DNA of 64,000 nucleotides, taken from Dryomyza anilis (taxonomy: Eukaryota; Arthropoda; Insecta; Diptera; Dryomyzidae). A program made the position numbers and the translations under genes. Within the stretch, counting starts at the first letter, position 1. Each line of letters starts with the position of its first letter. Shown in pieces: positions 13,491 to 27,500 of the stretch. Below the pieces are notes generated by a model. It searched no databases and was not told where the DNA came from. It saw nothing but the letters and a program-made list of their open reading frames with translations. The stretch is taken from positions 99,817,700 to 99,881,699 of the forward strand of contig OX638130.1 of the NCBI GenBank assembly GCA_951804985.1, in the 5' to 3' direction.

Positions 13491-14144
13491 TTGAATTATG
13501 CACAAAAAAAAAATATATACAAAATATTTCAATAAAGTTTGTGTTTTAATCTTATCGCAGTTCGATTATGCTTACATGTTAGCTAATAAATTCCAAGGTC
13601 AATATCAAATAGTTGTATCCGGAAATGTGAATAAACTCAGCATACAGCATATCTGATAATCTTTTAGTTTTTTTTAAAATTAAGAACAAAAATAGAAAAC
13701 AACTTCAACACAAATATTGAATGAAGGATTCTTTTAAATATTTAATTATTAAAATTTCGTAAAAAAATATTACCTTTATTCACATTATTTTTATTGAATA
13801 TTTGTATTGAATATATAAACGTTTCGGGCTTTCTCAAAAGAAGTTGAATTTTAAATAACCCTTCTAAAAATTGTGCTTGGTAACTGGCGCTTGTATTATA
13901 TACTTATTTTAACCCGACCTGTTCATGACCAATATTATATGGTCAGTTCGGCGGTTTCAGGCATTTTAAATGTCACATAAAAATGATAAAATTTATTTAG
14001 TAATTGGTGAAAATTATAAAATTTAATTTGCGAGACTTGTAACGACGTCAAATATTTATTGAGATTTGTTTTTAATTTTCCCTTTAAACTATTTTTTGTT
14101 TTCGCAATAAATTAACAAACAATTTTCTTTTTTTCTCTTTACAG

Positions 14145-14380
14145 ACCTCTTCCGAATTCCTTTAAAAATGCATTTTTGTTGTTAGCAAATTGTCAAAGCA
14201 GGAAGCAAAAACGTTTTAAAAAACCATTACTCAATAATTTCTCCAGAGAGAAACAAAAAAGAAAACGACTACAATCAGGTTTTTTTTTTGTTTTATTTAT
14301 TATCTACTGCTTCTTCATCTTCTCCTCAATCGTGATCGTCATCTACATTGCCATCTCCCTCGCTCTGACTAAACGACGCC
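14145..14380 (+). other. 5' UTR segment of the sarcospan-like gene, after a splice acceptor
   Basis: A strong polypyrimidine tract and acceptor, TTTTTCTCTTTACAG, ends at 14144, so the first coding exon is probably preceded by at least one non-coding exon. The leader contains a six-codon open frame ATG...TAG at 14168-14185. The chosen start at 14381 has a good context, ACGCCATGG. Confidence 0.55.
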
Positions 14381-15529
14381 ATGGACTATGACTACGATGA
14401 CAGACCGATCAGCGTCTATGACAATCTGAATGCAATTAATATGCCAACAACAACAACAACAATGCACACGAGCACACCGAAGGCGAAACCAACAACAACG
14501 GCAACGACAAGAAAGCCAACAACAACAACAAATGGAGCACGTTCTCCATATGACGAAATTACATTTAAATTTTCCGACAACAATAACAAACAACAACAAC
14601 AACAACAGCAGCAGCAACAACTGACTCAGCAACAACTAACGCCTCAACAGCAACTGCAGCAACAACAACAAGTACAACAACCACTGCAACAATTACTTCC
14701 GAATGGTCAGCGAAATCTGATGCTAAATCCGCCACAGCAACAACAGCTACCAAATCAAGCGCTCTACTCAACACCCATGAAGCCCACCACAGCGAAAACA
14801 GCAACAGCAACAACAACATCACTACCAACAACAACAACATCACTACCAACAACAACAACAATAACACCACCACCTGCATCTACTGCTACTACTGCTCCAA
14901 CTACTGCCACCACTACTGCTCCAGCACAGCAGCGACCACTCAGTCAACACTCGCAATCGGAGCTGAACGAAGCCTCACAGAGCATTGCCGCCGTCAAAGC
15001 TGCGCTCAACGATGCAAAATCTAAATTCTTCGGTTTAAACGGCTACGTGCAGCAGGATCCAACAATTGCGAATCCTTTGCTAACAAACTCTGCTAAAGCA
15101 CAAATTGTTCCATCGTCGTCGTCGTCGTCGCCACCGCCACCACCACTACAACAGAAACCACAACCGAAATATCAAAATATTCCCGAGAACAGCGCCATCT
15201 ATCGCCACCAATCGCCAACGCCGCCGCCCACCTTGCCACCGAAACCGAACGAACGCCAAAGGTCAACGTCGCCCGACATTATCAATCGTCTCGCAGCTAC
15301 ACCTTCTCCCATATCAGCATCTTCGCCATCATCACCATCTTCACCGTCACCGTTGAGTGGTCGCACATCGTACGACACATCACCGACAACATCGTCTCCA
15401 TCATCGTCTACATCGTCACCGTCATCGCATTTGGCCATGTCGTCAGCGCCTGCCAATAATGCACCAACGCCGAGTACCATCTACAAAGAGATACCGTTGA
15501 ATGATTTGGATGGTCCACAACCCTCGCAG
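14381..15529 (+). CDS. Coding exon 1 of the sarcospan-like gene (low-complexity cytoplasmic tail)
   Basis: The exon encodes 383 residues starting MDYDYDDRPISVYDNLNA and ends in CTCGCAG|GTAGGT at phase 0. It contains poly-Gln (CAA/CAG), Thr-rich and Ser/Pro-rich blocks and a duplicated TSLPTTTT segment, so length variation between individuals is likely. A non-repetitive island, ELNEASQSIAAVKAALNDAK continuing into SKFFGLNGYVQQ, and the first 18 residues look like the functional parts. The overlapping open frames on both strands here are products of the triplet repeats. Confidence 0.85.
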
Positions 15530-18500
15530 GTAGGTGGGGTGAATTTTCTTAGAAATTAAATGGGTTTCAACATACTTTCAAAAAAGTTTTTTTTTTTAAA
15601 TTAAGAAACAATTATTTCAAATAGCGTCATTTCATTTTAAAGAAACTTTTTCACGTCTTTTAAATAAGGAAAAGTTTTCCCTAAAATAAGAAAATATTCT
15701 TTATTATAAGAAACTTTCTTCTTAATACTAAGTTCAATTTTTCATATTGCAATTGATCTTATTACATTTTCTGAGTGCATGGAATAAAAATCTAATTAAA
15801 AACACCATGCACTCAAAATATAATCCGTGTAAAATACATGAAATCGTTCGTGTATTTTACAAAAAATATCGTGAAAAATATCTACGAAATATTTCATAAA
15901 ATACACGAAAGAACTTTCGCAAATTTATGATAAGATTACGAATATTATTTGTGTTTTTACGAAACTATTCGTAGATTTTATCTACGAAATTCATTCGAAT
16001 ACGAAATATTGTTATTTTTATTAATTAATTTATAAAATATGTTTGTACATTTTGTAGGAATTTTCCGAATCTTTCGTAAAATATTAAAAAAAATTGTTTT
16101 TAAAAAACTGGCGATGAAAATGACGATTTATTTATAAATGAATTGATATTTTGGTACCATTGACTACGATGAATAATGACAAAATTTCGATACGAAAACC
16201 CTAAATATTTTGAAATGGAATTACGTGTTATTTAGATTTTTTGACAAAATTATCTGAACAAAGAAAATCAACTTAATATTTTAAATACACTACCGACAAT
16301 ATTTCATTTATCTGTGTGTTTGCCGGAAATAAGCCTGAAATATTCCTCGGGCAGGTTGTCAAATTTTGTGGAATTTTATTGTCAGATTCGTGGCATTCGG
16401 GTATTTGGGCAGAAAACAGACAGCTTGTGATACATACTCCGCCTCTCTCTGTTTGAAATATGTCGAAAAAATGTTCCTAAACTACTTCGATCAGGCCAAA
16501 TTTTTTGTCTGGCGCTGTTATACACTTCTCAAACTATTCAATTTAGCTGTGTGTTTGCCGGAAATATTCATGAAATATTCTTGAAAAATGCCAAAAATGT
16601 TATCTCGGCAGATTCCTGGCATATTTTGGGTACGTCAAAAAAAAAAAAATAGGCAGCTTTTGATACAAACTACAGACATTGTCTGCTTAAGAATACGAAA
16701 AACTGTTTCTAAACCGAATAAACAAAAAATGTTATTTTGAAACTAAATTTAAAATCTAAATTGTACTACTAAATCGTAATAAATAAATATAAAATTAGTA
16801 AAGTTATACAAGAGGTTTTATACACACAGAAACAAATAATCGACGTAAATATAGCAACCGATATTAATTGCATTCATTAATCAATCCAGCAATTAAATTC
16901 ACTAATTTAATTAAAACATTAGCTATTCTTCGTTATGTAAGCAATTGCGTTCACTAATATGAATATTTGGACGTCAATGCAGCAAATAATTTAGTTGGCG
17001 CAGTTTTAGCAAATAAAACTGCTGAAACTGTGCCGACTAATTAATTTTCTGCATTGACGTACAAACATTCATATTAGCAAATGGAATTGCTGATTTAACG
17101 AAGAATAGCAAATGTTTTAATTCAATTAGCGAAAGCAATTAATATCGGTTGCTATATTTACGTCGATTATTTTATTCTGTGCAGAGGTTCAGAAAAAATA
17201 TAAATTGAATAATAAGACACTTGTTGTTTTAATGGATAAAAACAAACAAAAATTTCATATAAATTCAAAAATATTTAAAGACTATTTAGTACTTTTAAGA
17301 AGTATTCCTACGGAATTTTGTTTTTTGTGAATTGTCACTTTTATACGAAACCAACAGGTAACTTTAACATAGCGTTGTCATAGGAAGGGGTGCAGACTTT
17401 GAGACCTATCACTGGTCTTCAACGTCATGCAGACCTTTAGACCTATCATTGAATTGGTATTCACTTGGAGAATTTAATTCAGATTAAAATTCTCCAATTG
17501 AAGACCAGTTCTTTGATAGGTCTAAAGGTCTGCATGAGGTGTTAATTCATCCCTTCATATGACAACGCCCTGTAAAAGTTTTCGGTTGGTTTCATACAAA
17601 AGGACAGAACTAGGACCGATTAATAATGTTTTCCTGTAGGAATTCCATTCAGTGGTATTTACCAATTAAAGTATATCTAAAATCTCACCGACTAAATATA
17701 ACCAACAACTATGAGTAACAGGGTATATTAAGTTTGTGCGGATATTGTGATACCCCTTAGGATGAGTGACCGGTATGAAAAAGTATATTTATTTTTTAAT
17801 CAGCATGACTATCTGAATCCGTATAGCGATGTCCGGTTGTTTGTCCGTCTGTCTGTCCGCACACAGAAAAAATACTATATAAATAATAGTTTTTTACTAT
17901 TAAAAATAGTCAATACGATAAATTATTATTTTAATCGGAAAATACCATTAAATACTAGAAAATACCATGACATTGCCATTGAGATTATATGAAAAGATTT
18001 ATTTTTTGTATACTATTAAATCAATATTTGTCCTATTGACCAATTTTAATGTAATTTGAGGGAATTTTTTCTGGGTGCGTCTACAAAAAGTGGTTCTATG
18101 TACGGAAATGAGTCAAATAGGTCAACGGGCACGCCCACTACCCATACAAATCGATTTAACATAAGTTTTCTAAAACCAATAGTTCGAAAAGTATTTAAGA
18201 TATAGATATAATATTTAAAATTTTTTATTAGAATTCAACTGAAAATATGTGTTCCAAAAATGGGCGTGATCTGCCCATATTTTTTATAACTTAATTTTCC
18301 GCTTTTCATTCATGTACATTTAAGACCCAGTTTTCCACTTTGTTTGTGGTTTAAACTTTGTAATCAGAATCGATTTTCTTCAGTGAATTTCAATCGTCGT
18401 TTAAACTGGATTAAACTACGTTTAAACTTTCAAAGTTTTTGACATGAATTTTTCTCACAACACTAAACACTAAATTTTCATTAATTTTATTTTTCTCAAA

Positions 18501-21500
18501 CAATTTTTGTATTTATTTAATTTTGAATGACATTTATCAGAAGTCAAAATCAAGAGAATTATATGTCATTAGCCTGTGGTCATTGGTCTGTGTTCATTTT
18601 TAACTATCACTGAAAACTGCTAACAAAATTAAACGTCGTTTAATTGAAAGAGAAGATTAATTAAACGGAGTTGAAACTACGTTTAAACTATCACTGAAAA
18701 ACTGGCCATTAGTTGTAAATTATTGAAAACAAATCTATAAAAGAATTGCCTTACAAATCTATACATTTGATTTAAAATAGGAGTCGTCCGCCCACTTTTA
18801 TTTTTCCACATTTTACTTTGAATAGATGTGTTATACTTGTATATCAATATTTGAAATTATGGAAATAAAAGGCGTAAATTTCTGACATGTAAACATTTAA
18901 AATCATAATTTTGGTTTAGTATTTATTTTTTCTGAGTGTACATGATTAGTTTTAAAAGTATTATTAATAATTTATTGTATAAATAATTTGAACTATTTCA
19001 AGGTCTTACAACTGAACATGTCTGATATATTTTATTTCTATTTTCTTAAACTATTGACGTAGTTTAAACAAAAGCGCACCATAAACTATTCGATTACGTT
19101 GTTCTCAAACTAGCTTTTTTAATTATTAACAGAAAATCGAAATTACAGTATTTAGCCTATAATTATTTGTTCATTAAGTCAATAAGTGAGCATAAAATTT
19201 AATTTTAAATACACTTTATAAACACATTGACGTCTATATATCAATTAAGTGCCTATTAGAACAAAAAAAAAAGACCTACAATGTCTGCAAAAATAAAAAC
19301 AGCAAAACATATTATGATTCATTCTTAATGTGCTTGAAAACAAAATCGAAAGGATCACTCAAAAACATAACACACACTTTCTATGTCACTCTGTATTTGC
19401 GTTATCAAAACAAACAGCCTAATTTATGACTGTGTTTACCATGCAATGGAAATGGGAAAAATGCTGAATCGATCGAAAAAAAACACTTGCTACACTGACT
19501 ACCTGTTTAAGCCAAACATCTGAGTTGACATCGAGCAGTTCTTAGAATATTTTTCAATTTATATAAATAACCAACATGTCACAGTAGTCGACATCATTCA
19601 CATTCGTTACATCACCGCAGAAACACTTGCCATGGATAGTTACAGTATTTTCGAAATCAAAACAGTTGATCTGGTTGCTCTGTTGGTGCTTACTTTTCTG
19701 CTCGAAGCGTTCATATTTTTCGGTGTGACGACTATGAAAAATTATCGAACTAAATCACATAATTCATATAGGACACCAAAAAATCATATATCAAATAAAA
19801 CAAATACATTGAGGATGACCGCAAGTGCCTGGTGCCAAGTTAGCGGTGTTGAAATTTTACCTCATAAAACCCCCAAGATCAGATCAGTGGCATCTGAGAT
19901 GCATGCTGAAGCTACTACTCCGGTTCGTCCAGTTCAAAGAAGACGTGGTATTGTGCGACGCAGATTGGATTTGGAATTTTAAAGTCTTTTAAAGATTTTA
20001 TTTTTTGTTTTCTCTTGAATAGTATTACCAAAAAAATTAAAAAAAAAACTACACTGGTTGTTAAATGTGTTAAACTAAAACACATATTATTGAAATTTTA
20101 AATTAAATAATTTATTTCATGATATTTTAGTTTATAGAAAAATTAAATTGAAATTTTATAAAACATTAAAAAAATTTAAATAAAATAAAATTTATATTTA
20201 TAAATATATCATAGTTCATAGAATAATGATATTAAACATCTTAGTTATATTTAGCATACACTTATAAACAAATTATTAATAAAAAAAATCTACGTTATAA
20301 AACACTTATTTTATTAATATTTAATAATAATATTAAAATAAAACTTTTAATCATAAATTCAAAATTTGATAGAATTCTTATCTTTATTACAGCCCTACAT
20401 AGAAAATATATATGCAAAATATAGAAAACAAATTTAATTCATCAATGCCGATACGACTTTTAATTGTATTGATTAAATATTTAATTATAATAATTAATAA
20501 ATTAATTGAACAAAAGTTAAAGGATATTTATTAAACACACCCGATTAATATTTTTGTATTCATATTTTTTATGTTCTTACTTTTTTTATTCAAGGTTTGA
20601 ACCACGTGCACGTCACCAGTAGAACTATAAATAAATATTCGCATGATGTACACTCAAAATAAAATTTTAAATACACGAAATCGTTCGTCTATTTTACGAT
20701 AAAATTCGTATTTTTAATCCACGAAACATTTCGTAAAATACACGAAGTAACTTTCGCAAATTTATGATAAAATTACGAATATTAATTATTTATTTTACGA
20801 AACTTTTCGTAGATTTTATCTACGGAAGCCATTCGTACATAATACGAAATATTCGTAATTTATTTGTATACCTTTTTACATATTCGTACATTTTACGAAA
20901 GTATTCGTACTTTTGACGAAAGCATTTGTACATTTATGAAACATATGCAACATTTTACGAACATTTCGTAAAATACACTTTGTTAAAAAAAAACTGACGA
21001 TGAAAATGACAATTTATAAAAATATGAAAATTATGAAATATGATACTTTAGTACTTTTGACACAAACAGAACTAAAACAGAACATTTTAAACCATTTTGT
21101 ATTTTATAACTATCTGCTTGCGACCGTGATACCAATTAAAATTAAATGCAGATCAAAGTCGCTATTTGACGCAAATGATTTCTGTGAACCGTAAATTCTA
21201 CATATAGCCTTAAAATTTACGAAAGTTTAGTAATGTATACGTAAAATGTAAATCTCATTCGTAAAATATGTTTTTCTTTCGTAAAAAAATTGCCAGAGAA
21301 AATAATATAACGAAATTTTCATAATTTAAACGAAATATTCGTAATTTTGTTGTTGTTTTAATTTTACGAATATTGATTCGTAATATATACGAATCGTTCG
21401 TAAAAAATAATTTGGGGAAAAAAATACAAATTACAAATGTTTCGTGTATTCTACGATTTATTCGTGTATTTTATCAAATTAACAATTAATAAAAAATATT

Positions 21501-24500
21501 TCGTAAAATGTCTTAGAAATTATTTTGAGTGTACGGAAAAACGACCCCACGAACCAAATAGGCAGGCACTTATTGTAATACTGTGTAGTTAATTTAAAGC
21601 ATTGTATGGCTGTAAGACTGTAATGGCCTCTAAAACTGTCGGTTGGTGTATATGCTATATATGCATATATTTTAGCATATATATCAACCAAGAAAGGATT
21701 TAATTTATATAATTAAATAGTTCGTGTATCCAAAAAATTATATTAATAGAATTAATTATTTAGACACATTTTTGTGCAAGATTTCAAGCAAACAAATGCG
21801 GAGTTTATATCAAAAACTGTATATTTTCAATTCATACTCAAAATATTCCAAGAATCTACTTTTCAAATTCAATTAAGTTTTATAAACTGTCATAAACTTT
21901 CTACAAACTTCCATTTATCTTCATATTTACCGGAAATATGCCCGATATATTCTTAAAAATTACAGAGATTTTGTTACGGAAGTTCACGGAAAAATTTTGG
22001 GCAAGGTCCAGCGGTTTAGAAACATTTTTCGAAAATGTTAGGCAGAAAAAGGCGGTGTTTATATTAAAAGCAGTCTGTTTTCTACCCGTTACACATTATA
22101 CTGCGAATCTTCCCAAACATTTCTACAAATTTCTGAACCGATACAAAATTGTGGGGGTTTTTTAGGAATATTTCCGGCAAAGTCACACCCAGAAAAAAAT
22201 TCCCTCAAATCCCATTAAAATTGGTCAATAGGACAATTATTGATTTAATAGTATACAAAAAATAAAAACTTTCATATAAACTCAATGGCAATGTCATGGT
22301 ATTTTCTAGTATTTAATGGTATTTTCCGATTAAAATAATAATTTATCCTATTGAATATTTTTAATAGTAAAAAACTATTATTTATATAGTATTTTTTTCT
22401 GGGTGCACATACCCGATATATTTTGGGAACGGACAGTAAACTTTTGATGCAAACTAAGCCTTGGTCTGCTTGCAATCTTTTTTCAAAAGGTTTTTAAATT
22501 GTCCTGAGCCTGGTATATCTTGGTATGTCTTGGTATATTAATTTATTTGTGTGTTTTCCGAAAATATATCCGAAATATTCCTATAAATAATCGACATTTT
22601 GAGATCTCGACAAAATTCGAGATGCTTTAGAAACAATTTCCTGAAAGATTATACAAAATTAAACCGTGAATCTTCACCTTAAATTCCACAGAACTTGCTA
22701 CCTAATTTTTACATTATTACATATTTTATATTATTTCGTCGTTGTAGAATGAAAAGTCACAAAATACATTTTCAAAATCCCAAATATTGATTTATAAAAA
22801 TCTTTATATATCTGTCACTTTTTAATCGATGATCTCGATTTTTTTACCACTTGATAAGAAAATACAAATCTATAAATTGATATTTCAACTTTAAAAATGC
22901 ATCAATTACTTTTTATAATATTAATCAACAAACTCGAAATTTAAGTTTTTCATAAAAATGTATTTGGTGACTTTTCGTTCTACAACGACGATTTATACAT
23001 TTTTTTCATTAATATTCTGAATCTGCTGGTTGATGTACCGTGTTTTCTGTATAGAATTTCATAATTTAAACCTTCCTTATGTTCTCACAGAAAATGCACT
23101 GATTTATGGTAATTCCCTGTAAGACCAGTGACTGTCAACATGTTGAAGTAGTTAATGAAGAATATGCCAACAAATATGCGAAAATGTATAATGCCTAGAC
23201 GGTTGTAAAAATTTGTCTGACACCATCCGTAGATTTTCCAAAAATGACAATAACATCTTAGCGCAGCACATTTCAGTCAGTATGAATGGAATGAATTTTT
23301 TCATTTTTGATATTTCCATGGATTAGCATTGTATTTTGTGAGCAGAAATGTCTCTCAAATAGAATAATAAGATTCAGAGAAAATTGTGTCACAGTCGAAA
23401 GAAGCCAGTTATGATTGTCTCACAATGAAGTAATACGATCTATTTTGGTGTTCGATATTTGTACAAGATCTGATTCGATATTGTACGAATTCGTCGACAT
23501 ATCGTATCGTTCTTGCATCGAAACGAATGGCACACTGGGTTATAACGAAATCAATGTTTAGGTCGTTATAGATAAAGAATTTATCTTGAAATATTTTTCA
23601 TTTTTGATAAACATAAAATTTTATTTTTACGACAATAATCTAAATTCTTAGTCGGCCATGTCTCGGAGACCTTCGATACCTCGAAGCTTTTTCGAATAAT
23701 TTCGATAAAAATGTTCGATATCGTTGCTTTCCAGATTCTGAATTTTTAAAATTTTCGTATATTCAAATTCTTTGACTGGGTACGATATTTAAACATTTAT
23801 CAAATCGATATCGAAATATTTTTCGCAGCAATCTCGAACTTTCATCGTTTTTTTCTTCGATATCGTTCCGATTTCGAAACATTTTTCGTATCGAGAAAAG
23901 TCCGGCAGATCGTTCCGATACCTACCTACCATCTAGGACCAATTTGACGCTCAATATCATTACGAGAACGGGTCCGATATCGTGTGATTTCTCTATCTAC
24001 TCGCAATGATTTTATTTTTACGACAATAATCTAAATTCTTAGTCGGCCATGTCTCGGAGACCTTCGATACCTCGAAGCTTTTTCGAATAATTTCGATAAA
24101 AATGTTCGATATCGTTGCTTTCTAGATTCTGATTTTTTAAAATTTTCGTATATTCAAATTCTTTGACTGGATACGATATTTAAACATTTATCAAATCGAT
24201 ATCGAAATATTTTTCGCAGCAATCTCGAACTTTCATCCCTTTTTTTCTTCGATATCGTTCCGATTTCGAAACATTTTTCGTATCGAGAAAAGTCCGGCAG
24301 ATCGTTCCGATACCTACCTACCATCTAGGACCAATTTGACGCTCAATATCATTACGAGAACGGTTCCGATATCGAGTGATTTCTCTATCTACTCGCAATG
24401 ATCTCGTAACGATATCGATACGAATGGCATACTGGGTTTCAACATATTTTAAGTATCATACCTTAACACAGAGACATTTTTTTACTGATGATTTATGAAT

Positions 24501-27500
24501 AAGGCGTTCATAAAATATTTTTTTCGAATTATTTTATTTATTTCTAATATTAAAAAAATTCTAAAAAAATCAAAAATAATGTATAAAATATTTTAAATCA
24601 CTATGTATTCATTATTTAAATTTTACAAATTTTATAATTAATCATAAATATCAAAATTATGAATATTTACTCATAACTTCTGTTACTTATTGTATAGTCA
24701 TTTTCACCTCAATTGGGAAAATCCACAGAAAACAAATTAAGTGAGTGAATAAAGTGAAAAATGTTTCCTTTGAAAAGAAATGAGAAATTTAACAGACATA
24801 TAATCATTTTTTCTTATTTTTTAATGCTCGTTTCCTTCTGACTTATTAAATTTTAAAATGTGATATTTTTCACTTTGTTTTGCATAATTTGAATTTGTTT
24901 CTCCATCTGAAGGCTACGGATATTTGGCGCAATATATAAAATTTTAATCATGAAGTATGTACAATAAATCATAATATAATAAAATAATCCGTTAAGACAA
25001 TATCATAAAAATGTCTTTAAAATAAATACATTTGTTATGATAAAAATATATCTATTTGTTTTAAATACATTTATGATTTTGAACTACATTTTTGTATAGA
25101 AAATAAAAATAACTACATAATTTTACTGCATTACCTCAAAATATTTATTAATTTGTATTCAAAGAACTTCATTTAGTCTTAATTTATACGCGCTCAAATA
25201 TGTAGATAAATTACTACATCTGTTTTTAATTTTATTACTTACTGTATAAAAGATTAAATACACACATAGTCATTTAATTTTACTACATTCTGCATATATT
25301 TAAAATTCGAAAATAATAGTGTCTCCAAAAAGATTGTTGTTAATTATTTAACTTCAAGCTTAATTTTCAAATATTAATACATACGCATTAATTTTTACTA
25401 CATACTGTATTTATATTAAATTCAAGGTAAAACTTTAAAATGTTCTTCGTTACCTATACCAATGCAGTTGAAAGTAAATTAATTACGATTGAAAGTAAAT
25501 TATTTAAACATTGGTTAATTTAAATATGAAAATACTTGAAGTCTTCTTTCTACAAGGTACATATTGACGTCTTGAATATAGACAAATTTCAACGCTTCTC
25601 TTATCTTCCTCCATACGAAGACCGTCTGATACTACTAAATTTAAAGTCTCTTGACGACGTAGGGAATACTCTTTTTTATCTACCAAATAGTACCACTAAT
25701 TTTTTTACTGCATCACCTTTCAATAGATTGTGTTATTTAGGTAATAACTGACCACAGTTTATAAACTGTTTTAGCTAATTCTCGGTTATTTATGCTTTTG
25801 TATAAATAATTTTTAGGTAATTTTTAAAGTCAATTTTGTCGTTTTTTGGGTCATTTTTAACGAGCCCTCTGAGCTCTGAACATAATAAGATAAATGAACT
25901 TCTATCAATACAGAAAAATATATCATAATAATTTTTAATTACGAAAACAACTTATCTATTGAAAGTAGCAATAACAACTTTTTTAAATACAGAAATTATC
26001 TTTCTTAATACTAAGAAGATACCATCTGGAATTTGTAAATTTCATTTCGCACTAAATTCTTCTTCAATATAAGAAGTATATTTGATTCCATGGGATAACA
26101 AAATTTAAATTATTGTAAAAATTTATTAATTTTAAGATTTTTGATTTCAATTCCATTAAATGCATGTTTCAATAGTTTTAATTTTAATAAATAATAAAAA
26201 AAAATGCTTAATCGTTGGCTAATTATAATTGCATATTTCCACATAATTAACTATGTAATTATATTATTTTTAGCAAATTATAAAAAAATTAAATACATTA
26301 TTAAATTTAGTAATAGTCTCTATTAATATTTTTTCTCTACAGGCTGTCTATATGAGCACCACGGTACCGCAAAATATCAAGGGTAGCAAAATCGCCGGAC
26401 GTCATACGCCGACCAGAAATAGTCTCAGACACAGTCGCATGCTGGTTGTCAACAATAAGAATTATCAAGGTAAGTCTACTATATATGCAACCTGAGTTCA
26501 ATACCTACCTAAGAAGTGGAATAGAACCTTTCGATTGCAATTTAATTAACGCTTTTTAATTGTTAATTGTTGTCTTTGAAATTGTCGACAATTTAACTGA
26601 TTCGAACGGACAGTAAATTGTGTGTAAATTACTTATGAATTATAGGTTATTAAATCATTTACTCAAAGGTACTATGTAGTTAAATGTACTTTAGTACCTA
26701 CTTGATTAATAACCTTTGAGAAAGTTTTAATTTTCCACATCTAATCGCAGTAGTAGTTGCGACTCTGCTGTGTTGGGCACATCACAGTGTTTAAGAAAAT
26801 ATATTATATTTCTTTAATCTACAGGCATTCAACATCCTAATCCAATGAATTTCAAATGTCCGAATCTTGCCCGCTGGCTGCTAATACTCGAAATAGTGCT
26901 GGGTCTGCTCTTGTCCATTCTGGCCATTTGGATACTCTGCCTGGCACCTAATACCAATATACAGGATAATCCCTACTGGAGTGGTTTGGCGGTTTGTTCT
27001 ACTATTTTTTAAAATAATAAAAAAAAAATATTTTTTGATAAATCTTTTATTTGAATTTTAGCTGCTGCTCTCCGGTGTCATCGGACTGGTGCTAGTACGT
27101 TATCAGCGTATTAAACGGCACAAAGTACGTGAAAATTGTTTTATATTTCTGCGCGCCGATTCGTATCTGCTCTCGCTGGTCGCGCTGCTACTGTGTGTGG
27201 TCGCCTTGATTTGCGCATCCATACATTTTGCACGTGTCACAGCCAGCGATACGCGTTGTGTATCCTCGAATGTTCTGCTAGAGCATGGCTCCTGTGCTTG
27301 CACCTTTAATTCGCCGGAACCAAGAATAACGCCCACCGATACGCATTCAAATGGTCTGTTGGATGGGGAGGATCCCAATGAGGAGGTGGAAGATCGAAGT
27401 TACACTGTGGAATACAGGTGAGTCTGTAATTGATATTAATGCATCACATACAATTTAAACATCAGAACCGAAATTCTATATACTGTGGTTCCGATAACGC

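Larger units (their letters stand above)
17705..18910 (+). mobile_element. Mini-me-like element interrupted by two other elements
   Basis: The body (AACAGGGTATATTAAGTTTG, then AAAAAGTATAT, AATCAGCATGAC and GTCCGTCTGTCTGTCC) is collinear with the copies at 47.7-49.2 kb. It is split by a CACCCAG MITE (17862-18077), after which GGTCAACGGGCACGCCCAC resumes the body. It is split again by a TIR element (about 18328-18705), after which GTCCGCCCACTTTTATTTTT resumes. This is a three-layer nest inside an intron. Confidence 0.65.

Noticed and set aside
14176..14391. 71-codon frame overlapping the leader of the sarcospan-like gene
   Set aside because: It begins at a TTG, not an ATG, and is Lys-rich and Phe-rich chance sequence in the 5' UTR.
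14369..15480. Long open frames on the minus strand and in other plus frames across the first coding exon
   Set aside because: They are made of the CAA/ACA/TCG triplet runs read out of frame; only the frame from 14381 continues across phase-matched introns.
15526..15533. CAGGTAGG as a Zelda-type site
   Set aside because: It is the exon 1 splice donor (CAG|GTAGGT); a second CTACCTG near 47806 lies in a mini-me-like repeat. Neither is next to a promoter.
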